Below are positions 1 through 7,879 of a stretch of 64,000 bases of DNA, in pieces. Both the position numbers and the translations under genes were made by a program. Location of the stretch: contig ONMJ01000003.1 in assembly GCA_900318955.1 (NCBI GenBank), forward strand, positions 59,394-123,393, written 5' to 3'. Positions within the stretch are counted from its first letter, which is position 1. Every line of letters begins with the position of its first letter. The notes beneath the pieces were generated by a model. It searched no databases. It had not been told where the DNA came from and was given only the letters and a program-made list of their open reading frames with translations. This DNA is from an uncultured Bacteroidales bacterium. GTDB taxonomy: Bacteria; Bacteroidota; Bacteroidia; Bacteroidales; UBA932.

Positions 1-19
1 TGAGGTTATATCAAAAACA

Positions 20-514
20 ATGAACACTCTTGACATCATTCTGCTCATCTGCTTCGTCCCTGCGATAATCCGCGGACTCTCAAAAGGATTCCTTGAGCAA
101 GCTGTCTCGCTGGCAGGAGTGATTGCAAGTGTATGGGCTTCCTTCCACTTCTCCTCTATCGTCTCCACGTGGATCAAACCTTATATCGAGGTCTCTGACA
201 CCCTCATCAGCGTCATATCCTTCGCCTCTATTCTGGTAGTCGGACTTGTCCTTACCGTCCTCATAGCGAAGGCTCTGACAAAGGTCATAGAAATGGCGAT
301 GCTGGGATGGCTCAACAAGGCCCTCGGCCTCCTGCTCGGCATAGTAGTCACCCTCCTCATCCTTGGGGTCATAATAGTGATGTTCGACACGATAAACCTC
401 AAATACGGCCTTGTTTCGGAGACCGCCCTCTCCGAATCGATTATGTACAATTCGATAAAGGATCTCGCCTATACAGTCTTCCCTTATCTGAAGGAACTCC
501 TCATGAAACAGTAA
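20..514 (+). CDS. cvpA: CvpA family membrane protein
   Basis: Small integral membrane protein of the CvpA family (164 residues, the usual size). Four hydrophobic segments are visible at about residues 4-20, 28-47, 60-85 and 98-122, with the family's conserved RGLSKGF loop near residue 18. In Escherichia coli CvpA is linked to colicin V production and envelope stress tolerance; its molecular role is not settled. It starts at ATG 20 and is followed one nucleotide after its stop by tsaB, so the two are probably co-transcribed from a promoter outside the window. A TGA at 1-3 may end the preceding gene. Confidence 0.88.
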   Translation: MNTLDIILLICFVPAIIRGLSKGFLEQAVSLAGVIASVWASFHFSSIVSTWIKPYIEVSDTLISVISFASILVVGLVLTVLIAKALTKVIEMAMLGWLNKALGLLLGIVVTLLILGVIIVMFDTINLKYGLVSETALSESIMYNSIKDLAYTVFPYLKELLMKQ

Positions 515-515
515 G

Positions 516-1202
516 ATGGCAAGAATACTTCTGATTGAAACATCAACATCCCTCTGCTCCGCCGCCCTTTCTGAGAACGGAGCAATAGTTTCATACGTTG
601 AAAGCACAGAGCCGAGGGTGCATGCGTCCATGACAGCCCCCTTCGTCAAAAAGGTGCTTGGAGATAATAAAGTCAGTGACTGCGACGCCGTTTGCGTAAG
701 CCGCGGCCCGGGATCATATACAGGACTCAGGGTTGGAGTTTCCACGGCAAAGGGACTTTGTTTCGGCGGGGACATTCCCCTTCTTTCCGTGGGGACTCTG
801 GACACTCTCGCTTTTCAGGCAATCGGAGAAGGACTCCTCCCTGAAGGATGCCGTTATATCGTCCCGATTATAGATGCAAGAAGGATGGAGGTCTATTCCG
901 CCATATTCTCTCCGCATGGGGAGCAGCTTCGTGACGTAAAGTCGGAAATAATTGATGCTCAGAGCTTTGCCAAAGAACTCTCAGAAGGATCTGTCCTATT
1001 CATAGGGGACGGGGCAAAGAAATGCAGCGAGGTGATTTCAAGCAGCAACGCCTACTTTTCCCAGTGCTGCCCGAAAGCCTCCTCGATGGCCATCCCCGCC
1101 GAAAGATCATATAAAGAAAAACGATTCGAAGACGTAGCGTACTTCGAACCGTTCTATCTAAAGGATTTCGTTGCAACTGTAAGCCGCAAGAACCTATTTT
1201 AA
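516..1202 (+). CDS. tsaB: tRNA threonylcarbamoyladenosine biosynthesis protein TsaB
   Basis: TsaB is the inactive ASKHA-fold partner that holds TsaD in the t6A37 tRNA modification complex (TsaB-TsaD-TsaE). The N-terminus shows the family pattern ILLIETSTSLCSAAL, followed by the RGPGSYTGLRVGVSTAKGL signature around residues 66-84. At 228 residues it has normal length. TsaC, which makes the threonylcarbamoyl-adenylate substrate, is in the same window at 50.8 kb. The gene overlaps the convergent lipoprotein gene by 9 bp, and its last 80 bases contain a hairpin that appears to be that gene's terminator. Confidence 0.93.
   Translation: MARILLIETSTSLCSAALSENGAIVSYVESTEPRVHASMTAPFVKKVLGDNKVSDCDAVCVSRGPGSYTGLRVGVSTAKGLCFGGDIPLLSVGTLDTLAFQAIGEGLLPEGCRYIVPIIDARRMEVYSAIFSPHGEQLRDVKSEIIDAQSFAKELSEGSVLFIGDGAKKCSEVISSSNAYFSQCCPKASSMAIPAERSYKEKRFEDVAYFEPFYLKDFVATVSRKNLF
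1123..1150 (-). terminator. intrinsic terminator of the thioredoxin-like lipoprotein gene, inside tsaB
   Basis: Read on the minus strand, the arms GGTTCGAAG and CTTCGAATC pair over 9 bp (one G-U) around a 10-nt loop and are followed by GTTTTTCTTT. The structure begins 44 nt past the stop of the minus-strand lipoprotein gene and lies wholly within the 3' coding region of tsaB. On the plus strand no T-run follows, so it should act only on the minus-strand transcript. Confidence 0.6.
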
Positions 1203-2321
1203 TTTCGATTGGATATACTTCTCAAGAGATGCGGAAGTCGACATCGCAGGGGCAGCATCCAGTTCTCCGTCATAGATGAAAGAGAATGACGGGAGCCCGT
1301 TGATTGCATAGTAGCCAATCAGAGGCGACTGATTGCCCCGCACATCGCAGACATTAATCCAAGGCATCTTCTGGGCACGAACTACGCTTGCCCAGTCAGT
1401 CTTGTCTACATCGAATGAAACCGCGAAGATCTCAAGACCCTTGTCGTGATACTTCTCATAGAGGGGGCCAAGATAGTCAATATTGAACATCTTCTGATCA
1501 TCAGTCGCTGCCCAGAAATAGATAAGAGTCAGTTTCTTAGCAACGTCGCTGAGTTTCACTTTTTGCCCATTGATATCTGGAAGCTCGATGTCAATATATC
1601 CTATCTCTTCAGCGCCCTCGATGCGTGCGGACATTTCCATTACATTCATCCTCTTAGCCGCCTCTTTTTCCAAAGCTTTAACATACTTGGACTCCGGGTA
1701 GACGGTTTTCAGGGAATCAGCCACACTACGGAAATGGATAGCATCTGTCCTGTTTCCGAAAACAGGGAAACCTTCGTCGACCTGCTGGTAAAGAACAGGG
1801 ATGGAAGTCAGAGAGTGGCTGTTGTTGAGGATGTAAGACACTGCCCTACGGTAATAGTCGATATATGTCCTGGAAATCTCTTTCTGAAGATCCTTATTGC
1901 CGGTTTCCACAAACCTGTTGCCGAGGGCAGCCATTCTCATCTGGAAGTCGGCGAAATCTTTCTCTATCTGGGCGAGCTTCAAGGATTCTTCAGATCCTTC
2001 AACTGTGCAGGCCTTTCCGAGAGTATCGGATGTAACGGAAATAATGTCTCCCTTCTCCACTAAAAGAGAGGTGAACTTATTGTCCCCATGGAAAAGATAT
2101 ACGAACTCCGGCTTACCCTTCTCGACATCTATATCGTACTTAAAGGCTCCTGAAGCATCGGTTTTCACTGTATCAAGTACATGGAGACGATTGACATCCA
2201 ATAACTCGACGATAATTTCAGAATCAGGGCCATCGGTAAGGGTGCCCTTGATTACTGTCTTCTGGCATGCGCAGAAAGCGGCGAGAGCGGCAAAAGCCGC
2301 AATAATTCTATAGCTTTTCAT
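1194..2321 (-). CDS. thioredoxin-like (AhpC/TSA, DUF4369-type) lipoprotein lacking the CxxC site
   Basis: Exported TlpA/ResA-like protein of 375 residues. The start ATG at 2321 gives a signal peptide ending in an Ala-rich stretch with Cys17 and Cys19 as possible lipidation sites; an upstream TTG at 2345 is less likely. Residues about 20-110 resemble the DUF4369 beta domain common in Bacteroidota, and about 245-375 form a thioredoxin fold (LIYFWAATDDQ at 265-275, then GLPSFSFIYDG). Active TlpA proteins have WCxxC directly after FWA; here it reads ATDDQ, so the dithiol site is absent and the protein is probably not a reductase. It overlaps the upstream HIT gene by 14 nt. Confidence 0.82.
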   Translation of the reverse strand: MKSYRIIAAFAALAAFCACQKTVIKGTLTDGPDSEIIVELLDVNRLHVLDTVKTDASGAFKYDIDVEKGKPEFVYLFHGDNKFTSLLVEKGDIISVTSDTLGKACTVEGSEESLKLAQIEKDFADFQMRMAALGNRFVETGNKDLQKEISRTYIDYYRRAVSYILNNSHSLTSIPVLYQQVDEGFPVFGNRTDAIHFRSVADSLKTVYPESKYVKALEKEAAKRMNVMEMSARIEGAEEIGYIDIELPDINGQKVKLSDVAKKLTLIYFWAATDDQKMFNIDYLGPLYEKYHDKGLEIFAVSFDVDKTDWASVVRAQKMPWINVCDVRGNQSPLIGYYAINGLPSFSFIYDGELDAAPAMSTSASLEKYIQSKLK

Positions 2322-2712
2322 ACTCAGAGAGGATTGAATCGGCAATACTCTTCATCTCCTCGGGAGAAAGGCTGAGCTTTTCCTTACGGAAATCAAGGTC
2401 AGCCTCGCTCTGGAGAGGAACGAGATGAATATGGGTATGAGGCACTTCCATTCCCAGGACCGCGACACCGATTCTCTTGCAGGGGATAGCGGCTTTAAGA
2501 GCAATGGCGACCTTGCGGGCAAAGGCAGTCAGCCCCTCATAGGTCTTCTCATCGAGATCGAAGATATAGTCCGCCTCTACATGCCTCGGAATTACAAGGG
2601 TATGTCCCTTGGCAAGAGGACTTATATCGAGGAAAGCATAGAAGTCCTCGTTCTCGGCAACTTTCCAAGAAGGGATTTCGCCTGCTGCTATACGGGAAAA
2701 AATAGTAGCCAT
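2308..2712 (-). CDS. HIT family nucleotide-binding hydrolase
   Basis: Histidine-triad protein of 134 residues, close to Hint/HinT and protein kinase C inhibitor-like hydrolases of nucleoside phosphoramidates. The catalytic triad HTHIHLVPL is at residues 92-100, and the N-terminal FSRIAAGEIPSWKV and HTLVIPRH segments are typical. The substrate cannot be told from sequence. It lies 5 nt after greA in the same direction, an arrangement common in Bacteroidota. Confidence 0.93.
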   Translation of the reverse strand: MATIFSRIAAGEIPSWKVAENEDFYAFLDISPLAKGHTLVIPRHVEADYIFDLDEKTYEGLTAFARKVAIALKAAIPCKRIGVAVLGMEVPHTHIHLVPLQSEADLDFRKEKLSLSPEEMKSIADSILSEYEKL

Positions 2713-2717
2713 ACCAA

Positions 2718-3185
2718 TTAAATGCTAATATCCAGAATTTTGAATTTAAGAACTCCCTGAGGGACCTGAGCCTCTACGATCTCATCCTTAGAGTGACCGA
2801 GAAGGGCTTTGCCGATAGGGGTTGTAACAGCGAGCTTGCCTTTAGAAAAATCAGCCTCTGACTCCCCTACAACTGTAAACTCCATTATCATTTTATTGGC
2901 AACGTTCTGCACCTTTACCTTGGAAAGCAGCTGCACCTTGTCGGTCGAAAGCTGGGACTCGTCGATAACTCGGGCATTCGCTACCTTGTTCTTCAATCGT
3001 GCAATCTTGACTTCCAAAAGCCCCTGTGCATCCCTTGCCGCATCATATTCGGCATTCTCGGAGAGGTCTCCCTTTTCCCTCGCCTCTGCAATCGCTGCAG
3101 AAATAACAGGACGCTGGGCAAGAGCGTCCGCGAGTTCTTTTTTAAGCCGGTCAAGACCGGCCTGGGTCATATACTCAATTTCCAT
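2718..3185 (-). CDS. greA: transcription elongation factor GreA
   Basis: GreA binds the RNA polymerase secondary channel and stimulates cleavage of backtracked RNA. The 155-residue protein has the N-terminal coiled coil (about 1-75) carrying the acidic tip SENAEYDAARDAQ near residues 42-54, and the C-terminal FKBP-like domain with TTPIGKALLGHSKDE. Its 5' leader of about 70 nt starts at a TATATTTG box (3262-3269) and contains a GC-rich hairpin with a T-rich tail, which could attenuate greA transcription. Confidence 0.96.
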   Translation of the reverse strand: MEIEYMTQAGLDRLKKELADALAQRPVISAAIAEAREKGDLSENAEYDAARDAQGLLEVKIARLKNKVANARVIDESQLSTDKVQLLSKVKVQNVANKMIMEFTVVGESEADFSKGKLAVTTPIGKALLGHSKDEIVEAQVPQGVLKFKILDISI

Positions 3186-3227
3186 TATAAAAAGTTTTAA
3201 TATTCAAATAGTGACAAATTAAAAGGA

Positions 3228-3249
3228 GTTCTGCCTATTACGGCAGAAC
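3228..3249 (-). terminator. hairpin in the greA leader / after the gtrA-like gene
   Basis: On the minus strand GTTCTGCC and GGCAGAAC form a perfect 8-bp stem with a 6-nt loop, followed by TCCTTTTAATTTG. It lies between the gtrA-like stop (3295) and the greA start (3185) but downstream of the predicted greA promoter. It can therefore both end gtrA transcripts and attenuate greA. Confidence 0.6.
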
Positions 3250-3261
3250 CCTTATCAGTTG

Positions 3262-3269
3262 CAAATATA
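3262..3269 (-). promoter_or_regulatory. predicted greA promoter (-7 box)
   Basis: TATATTTG on the minus strand matches the Bacteroidota -7 consensus TAnnTTTG. A TTTTG is found about 20 nt upstream. Transcription would start near 3256, some 70 nt before the greA ATG and just before the leader hairpin. Confidence 0.55.
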
Positions 3270-3294
3270 AAAAATTACTTTTTCAAAAACAAAA

Positions 3295-3714
3295 TTATAG
3301 ATTTTTATCAACCGGTTTCAGCGCAGAATCGACAGTCTTTCCATAGACCACATATTTCTGGTAAAGGAACTCGGTGACGAAGTTCAGAATCATATTCATT
3401 GCCGTCACCAGATAGCCGTTCCAATGAGCCCCGTCGGTGAGCCAATGCTCCAAAAGGGTTGTAGACGGAGTGAATACTGCGTAATATAGCGCGACCAGAA
3501 AAAGCGCTCGCGGTACATTTGCAACGGAGCGGAAGGTGAACTTACGGTTTAGGGTGAAGTTCCACAGGACCGACAGCACCAAGCCGATAAGGTAACTCAG
3601 CCAATCAGGAGAAGGGGTAAACTCTTTAAGAAGAGTAAAGGACACAATCTCTATAATCCCGGCACTGGCGGAGAAAAGGCCGAATTTAATAAAACGCAAA
3701 ACTTCTTTATTCAT
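3295..3714 (-). CDS. GtrA family membrane protein
   Basis: A 139-residue protein with four membrane segments and the GtrA/DPMS family pattern (FIKFGLFSASAGIIE at the start, LSVLWNFTLNRKFTF in the middle, TEFLYQKYVVYG at the end). GtrA proteins are thought to move polyprenyl-linked sugars across the membrane for surface polysaccharides. The ATG at 3714 is chosen over an in-frame TTG at 3750 because a TATATTTG promoter box (3720-3727) lies between them. The box ends only 5 nt before the ATG, so the mRNA is probably leaderless or nearly so. Confidence 0.87.
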   Translation of the reverse strand: MNKEVLRFIKFGLFSASAGIIEIVSFTLLKEFTPSPDWLSYLIGLVLSVLWNFTLNRKFTFRSVANVPRALFLVALYYAVFTPSTTLLEHWLTDGAHWNGYLVTAMNMILNFVTEFLYQKYVVYGKTVDSALKPVDKNL

Positions 3715-3719
3715 AGATA

Positions 3720-3727
3720 CAAATATA
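3720..3727 (-). promoter_or_regulatory. predicted promoter (-7 box) of the gtrA-like gene
   Basis: TATATTTG on the minus strand, separated by 5 nt from the ATG at 3714. The spacing predicts transcription starting at or beside the start codon. Confidence 0.55.
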
Positions 3728-3776
3728 GTCAGAAGCTTAAAATTAATCAAGAGTTCACCTTCCCGAGAGAATTGAT

Positions 3777-3784
3777 TATCTTTG
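3777..3784 (+). promoter_or_regulatory. predicted promoter (-7 box) of the BASS-like transporter
   Basis: TATCTTTG on the plus strand, 21 nt before the ATG at 3806, divergent from the gtrA-like promoter. Confidence 0.5.
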
Positions 3785-3805
3785 TGTCTTCATTTGGTGG
3801 TATAG

Positions 3806-4762
3806 ATGAGAAAGATCAAAGACATAATCAAGGATTGGATGCTCCCGATAGCTATAATAAGTGGCATCTCGGTATATCTGATCTACTATTTTACTCCGGC
3901 TCTAAGGCCTCTTGGCCCGGTCTGTGGAAAAATTGTCAGCGAGGGGCAGCGTCTGCTTATCGCAATAATGCTGTTCCTTCAGTTCGTAAAGATTTCTCCC
4001 CACGATCTCAAATTCAAAAGATGGCATCTTTATGCGGCTATCTTTCAAGTGGTTACCGCCGGGGCCATAGGTGCAATAATAATCTCCACCCCTCCAGGCG
4101 ACATCCGCATCCTCCTGGAATGTGCGATGATCTGCCTTATCTGCCCGACAGCAGCTGCCGCAGGCGTCATTACAGACAGGCTCGAAGGATCCCTCGCGGA
4201 AACCATCAGCTATGTTGTAATAATAAATGCCATAGCCACCCTGTTCATTCCAACTCTGATTACCGGGATCAACCCAACCTCGGAAATCGGATTCTGGAGG
4301 TATGTCCTCGGCATCTTCCTCAAGATATTCCCGATGCTGATAGCTCCATGTCTCCTTGCATGGATAATAAGATACACAACCCATAAGCTCCAGAGGTGGC
4401 TGATGAGATATAGCCACTGGTCGTTCTACTTCTGGTTCTTCGGACTCACCTTCGCAATGATCCTCTCGACCAAAGCCCTCGTCCATAGCCATATAAGTAT
4501 CGGTACTATCCTTTGCATAATGCTTATATCCATGGGATGCTGCGCAATTCAGTTCTACATCGGAGGGCACTTCTCGAAAAACCGTAAGACCAGAATCACT
4601 GCGCGTCAGGCGCTCGGGCAGAAAAACACCGGCTTTCTCATCTGGCTCGGCTATACCTATCTGACTCCTGTAACATCCATTGCCGGAGGTCTTTACGCTA
4701 TTTGGCAGAACCTCTTCAATTCCTGGGAGCTTTATCGGCACAATCACGGCAAAGAGTTTTAG
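3806..4762 (+). CDS. bile acid:sodium symporter (BASS)-like transporter
   Basis: A 318-residue integral membrane protein with about nine hydrophobic segments. The C-terminal part (TARQALGQKNTGFLIWLGY, then PVTSIAGGLYAIWQNL) matches the BASS/arsenite-permease-like fold as seen in Bacteroidota homologues. The mid-protein CPTAAAAGVITDRLEG resembles the crossover region of the family. Substrate is unknown: family members move bile acids, pantoate, pyruvate or other organic anions with sodium. It stands alone, divergent from the gtrA-like gene. Confidence 0.72.
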   Translation: MRKIKDIIKDWMLPIAIISGISVYLIYYFTPALRPLGPVCGKIVSEGQRLLIAIMLFLQFVKISPHDLKFKRWHLYAAIFQVVTAGAIGAIIISTPPGDIRILLECAMICLICPTAAAAGVITDRLEGSLAETISYVVIINAIATLFIPTLITGINPTSEIGFWRYVLGIFLKIFPMLIAPCLLAWIIRYTTHKLQRWLMRYSHWSFYFWFFGLTFAMILSTKALVHSHISIGTILCIMLISMGCCAIQFYIGGHFSKNRKTRITARQALGQKNTGFLIWLGYTYLTPVTSIAGGLYAIWQNLFNSWELYRHNHGKEF

Positions 4763-4779
4763 TATTTATCTGAATTTAT

Positions 4780-4787
4780 TATATTTG
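4780..4787 (+). promoter_or_regulatory. predicted promoter (-7 box) of the HerA-like gene
   Basis: TATATTTG, 28 nt before the ATG at 4816. Confidence 0.5.
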
Positions 4788-4815
4788 TAGAATCAGACAT
4801 TAACACAATACCAAT

Positions 4816-6459
4816 ATGCTCGACAAAGAAAGAGGGCTCTATATCGCCCACTCGGAAAACGGACCGATCAGTATCTTAGGAAAAATGGCGAATCGTCACG
4901 GACTCATCGCCGGTGCGACCGGTACAGGTAAGACCGTGACCCTTCAGGTACTGGCAGAGACCTTCTGTCAGGCCGGTGTTCCCTGTTTTATGGCGGACAT
5001 GAAAGGCGACCTTTCGGGCATAAGCCAGGTCGGAAAACTCTCCGGCTTCATTGAGAAGAGACTTCCCGAGTTCGGAATCGAGAATCCCGAGTTCCAAAGC
5101 TGCCCAGTGCGTTTCTTCGATGTCTTTGGTGAGCAGGGCCATCCAATGCGTTCCACTATATCCAATATGGGTCCGGACCTCCTCGGACGCCTAATGGAGC
5201 TTAATGAGACCCAGACCGGAGTCCTTAACATTGTTTTCAAAATTGCGGACGACAACGGACTTCTTCTTATCGACCTGAAGGACCTCAGAGCCATGCTCAA
5301 CTTTGTCGGTCAGAATGCAGCGGAATTCACAACACAGTACGGCAATGTATCCCCTGCTTCCATCGGTGCTATTCAGCGTGCCGTCCTCTCCCTTGAAAAT
5401 CAAGGCGGGGAACTTTTCTTCGGAGAGCCCTCATTCGATATCTATGATCTCCTCCAGTGCGAAGGAGGAAAGGGAGTGATGAATGTCCTGGCTGCTGATA
5501 AGCTTATGCTCCGTCCGAAGCTTTATTCGACATTCCTTCTCTGGCTGCTTTCAGAGCTCTACTCTACCCTCCCGGAAGTCGGTGATATGGAGCTTCCAAA
5601 ACTCGTTTTCTTCTTCGATGAGGCTCATATGCTTTTTGAAGACACTTCTAAAGCGCTTGTCAGCAAAATAGAGCAGGTTATCCGCCTGATTCGAAGCAAG
5701 GGCGTAGGTATTTTCTTCATTACACAGTCTCCAACCGATATTCCTGAAAACATCCTCGGCCAGCTTGGAAATCGTGTCCAACATGCTCTTCGCGCCTATA
5801 CTCCAAAAGACCAGAAGGCCGTCAAGACAGCCGCCGAGACATTCAGGGCCAATCCTGCTTTCGACACATACAACACCCTTCTCGAGCTTGGAACAGGTGA
5901 AGCTCTGGTATCCTTCCTCGATGAAAAAGGCGCTCCCAGCATAGTGGAACGGGCGAAGATACTCTTCCCGCTCTCGCAAATAGGCGCCATTACCGAAGAT
6001 CAGCGAAAGCAAATCATCAACTCATCCCGCCTCTACGGCAGATATGACCATGTAATTGACCGTGAAAGCGCTTATGAGTTGATAATGAAGGCCACAGAGG
6101 AGGCAGAAAAGCAGAAAGCCGAGCTTGAGGCTGAGGAAGAGGCTGCACGGCAGAGAGAACTCGAAGCGAAAGAGGCAGCCAAGGCAGAAAAGGAAGCGGC
6201 TAAAGCTCAGAAAGAAGCGGCCAAGAAGGCCAAGAACAGCATTGGTTCGAAGGTCCTCAAGTCAGTCATAACAGCTGTTACCGGAGTTGTAGCAGCCGGC
6301 GTTGCAGAGGCTGTAACAGGCAAGGTATCAGGTACTTCCACGAAGAAAAAGAGCTCCACTTCCACAACAAAGAAAGCGGTAACGAAAGCGACGAACGCTG
6401 CTACAAAGACCATCACAAGAGAGCTCACACGATCTATTCTCGGAAATCTGATAAAATAA
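4816..6459 (+). CDS. HerA/YjgR-like ATPase (DUF853)
   Basis: A 547-residue ATPase of the DUF853 (helicase HerA C-terminal-like) family, related to E. coli YjgR. Walker A is GATGTGKT at residues 33-40 and Walker B is the [11 protein letters not shown] stretch near 255-265, followed by the sensor motif [11 protein letters not shown]. Residues about 425-475 form a highly charged Glu/Ala/Lys coiled coil, and the last 70 residues are Ala/Thr/Lys rich with a hydrophobic stretch. The cellular role of this family is not known; DNA translocation is inferred from its HerA relationship. A strong terminator follows. Confidence 0.85.
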   Translation: MLDKERGLYIAHSENGPISILGKMANRHGLIAGATGTGKTVTLQVLAETFCQAGVPCFMADMKGDLSGISQVGKLSGFIEKRLPEFGIENPEFQSCPVRFFDVFGEQGHPMRSTISNMGPDLLGRLMELNETQTGVLNIVFKIADDNGLLLIDLKDLRAMLNFVGQNAAEFTTQYGNVSPASIGAIQRAVLSLENQGGELFFGEPSFDIYDLLQCEGGKGVMNVLAADKLMLRPKLYSTFLLWLLSELYSTLPEVGDMELPKLVFFFDEAHMLFEDTSKALVSKIEQVIRLIRSKGVGIFFITQSPTDIPENILGQLGNRVQHALRAYTPKDQKAVKTAAETFRANPAFDTYNTLLELGTGEALVSFLDEKGAPSIVERAKILFPLSQIGAITEDQRKQIINSSRLYGRYDHVIDRESAYELIMKATEEAEKQKAELEAEEEAARQRELEAKEAAKAEKEAAKAQKEAAKKAKNSIGSKVLKSVITAVTGVVAAGVAEAVTGKVSGTSTKKKSSTSTTKKAVTKATNAATKTITRELTRSILGNLIK

Positions 6460-6489
6460 CACTTATCGTCTCTGAAAAGATATAATAAG

Positions 6490-6530
6490 AAAGGCTTTGA
6501 TGACTAAAAAACAGGTCAATCAAAGCCTTT
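6490..6530. terminator. bidirectional intrinsic terminator between the HerA-like gene and tRNA-Val
   Basis: Perfect 12-bp arms AAAGGCTTTGAT (6490-6501) and ATCAAAGCCTTT (6519-6530) flank a 17-nt loop whose ends can also pair. Plus-strand transcripts meet TTTTTCTT after the stem and minus-strand transcripts meet TTTCTTAT. It should stop the HerA-like mRNA from one side and the tRNA transcript from the other. Confidence 0.8.
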
Positions 6531-6537
6531 TTCTTGT

Positions 6538-6611
6538 GAGGACTAGCAGACTTGAACTGCTGACCTCCTGCCTGTCAAGCAGGCGCTCTAAACCAACTGA
6601 GCTAAGCCCTC
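6538..6611 (-). tRNA. tRNA-Val (anticodon GAC)
   Basis: A 74-nt cloverleaf on the minus strand. The acceptor stem GAGGGCT pairs with AGTCCTC (one G-U). The D arm is GCTC/GAGC. The anticodon stem CCTGC/GCAGG encloses the loop TTGACAG, so positions 34-36 read GAC and decode GUC/GUU valine. The T stem is AGCAG/CTGCT with loop TTCAAGT. The 3' CCA is not encoded (ACA follows), so it must be added by the CCA-adding enzyme. Confidence 0.93.
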
Positions 6612-6660
6612 AAATGGGAATGCAAAGTACGGAAAATTTTCTCGAATATCCAAATAAAAC

Positions 6661-7191
6661 TTATTCGAAAAAAGAAAAATGGACTTTGCCGTATACTTTT
6701 TCCTTTTTGAAACGCGGATGATCCTTGAAAGAATAAGTACCGGGGTGTTCGAGGATGAAATAACGCTCCGGATATAGGATATCAGCTTCGAAGACCTTGT
6801 CCGGGATTGACTCAAGACCTTCCAGCGCGTAGGGAGGATCTGCAAAGACAATATCGAACTTTTCCCTGCAGAGAGGGAGAAAATCGAACACATTGTCCCG
6901 AACCATGACAACATTTCCAAGCCCGAGACGCTTCGCTTCAGAAATAATAAATGAAGCATTCTCCCTTGCCATCTCTACCGAATACACCTTCGCTGCTCCG
7001 CGGGAAGCGAACTCGAATGCTATTGCTCCGGTCCCTCCGAAAAGATCTAGAACTTTCAGATCCTCGAATTCATATTCATTGTCGAGCACATTGAAAAGGC
7101 CCTCTTTAGCAAAATCCGTAGTCGGACGCGCCTTGTATCCCGAAGGAGGCATGATAGTCTTGCCCCTGAGCCTTCCTCCTATTATTCTCAT
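6661..7191 (-). CDS. rsmD: 16S rRNA (guanine(966)-N(2))-methyltransferase RsmD
   Basis: RsmD methylates G966 of 16S rRNA in the assembling 30S subunit using S-adenosylmethionine. The protein (176 residues) starts with the family's MRIIGGRLRGK, has the SAM-binding motif LDLFGGTGAIAFEFASRGA at 48-66, and the catalytic DPPY at 118-121. It overlaps the DUF3822 gene by 4 nt, a pairing typical of Bacteroidota. Confidence 0.94.
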   Translation of the reverse strand: MRIIGGRLRGKTIMPPSGYKARPTTDFAKEGLFNVLDNEYEFEDLKVLDLFGGTGAIAFEFASRGAAKVYSVEMARENASFIISEAKRLGLGNVVMVRDNVFDFLPLCREKFDIVFADPPYALEGLESIPDKVFEADILYPERYFILEHPGTYSFKDHPRFKKEKVYGKVHFSFFE

Positions 7192-7871
7192 ATAGACTCG
7201 ACCGATTTGAAATAACGGTACAGCGACATCTCTTCATCTCCGGAGACAGGAGTATGGAGAGAAACAGTGGAAATCTCAGGATTGAGTTGGAGCTTTTTGA
7301 GAGCCAGGAAGATGAAGTATTCGGCCGTTGTAAAATCGACAGCTTCATATACATTACATAGAAGAAGGCTCTTCCCTTGAGCAATTACAAGATACAAGTA
7401 TCCATCCCTATATGAAACTATAATCTTATTGTAATCGCTGCATTTGTCAAGACTACAGAGGAGATAATACATCTCCGGATATACAGGCACCAGCTTCCCC
7501 TCTGTTGTCAACACCGTCTGGGAAATCACCCTCGAGAGAGACTCGTCAATCGAATTGGAATATACCAGGACTGCGCCAAGACCAGGAATCTCCTTATACT
7601 CGACAGCATCAGTATCTCTCAAGCGTACAACTTCCGAAAGAGATGCCCTTGCAGAGTCCGGGCTGAAGAAATGAGACGGGACGAGGGCGCATTTTGGAGT
7701 GAACAGGGAGATATTTACTTCGTCATAACGCCTCTGGAACTCGGGGGTAGTAAAAATCCTGTCTGAGCCCAGCCATCCGGATACGAAAGACCGTCCCTCG
7801 TCATCTACTGCAAAAGAATATCCACTCAAGGATACTTGAATGGATATTCCGCTTCTTTCTTTTTCGTTCAT
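7188..7871 (-). CDS. DUF3822 family protein
   Basis: A 227-residue cytosolic protein recognised as DUF3822 from its sequence pattern and position directly upstream of rsmD. Family members are predicted to have an actin-like ATPase (ASKHA) fold, but no biochemical role is established. Features: no signal peptide, a C-terminal alternating beta/alpha pattern, and a late segment TAEYFIFLALKKLQLNPE typical of the family. It follows the membrane-anchored protein gene by 8 nt and so is probably in a three-gene operon with it and rsmD. Confidence 0.8.
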   Translation of the reverse strand: MNEKERSGISIQVSLSGYSFAVDDEGRSFVSGWLGSDRIFTTPEFQRRYDEVNISLFTPKCALVPSHFFSPDSARASLSEVVRLRDTDAVEYKEIPGLGAVLVYSNSIDESLSRVISQTVLTTEGKLVPVYPEMYYLLCSLDKCSDYNKIIVSYRDGYLYLVIAQGKSLLLCNVYEAVDFTTAEYFIFLALKKLQLNPEISTVSLHTPVSGDEEMSLYRYFKSVESI

Positions 7872-7879
7872 GGAGAGGA

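Noticed and set aside
80-805. 241-codon minus-strand frame across cvpA and tsaB
   Set aside because: Its translation has no domain character and covers two well-supported plus-strand genes.
3902-4747. 281-codon minus-strand frame opposite the BASS-like transporter
   Set aside because: Low-complexity acidic translation that is a shadow of a hydrophobic membrane protein on the other strand.
6538-6611. tRNA-Asp assignment
   Set aside because: The 7-nt loop TTGACAG places GAC at positions 34-36, which reads valine codons; Asp would need GTC.
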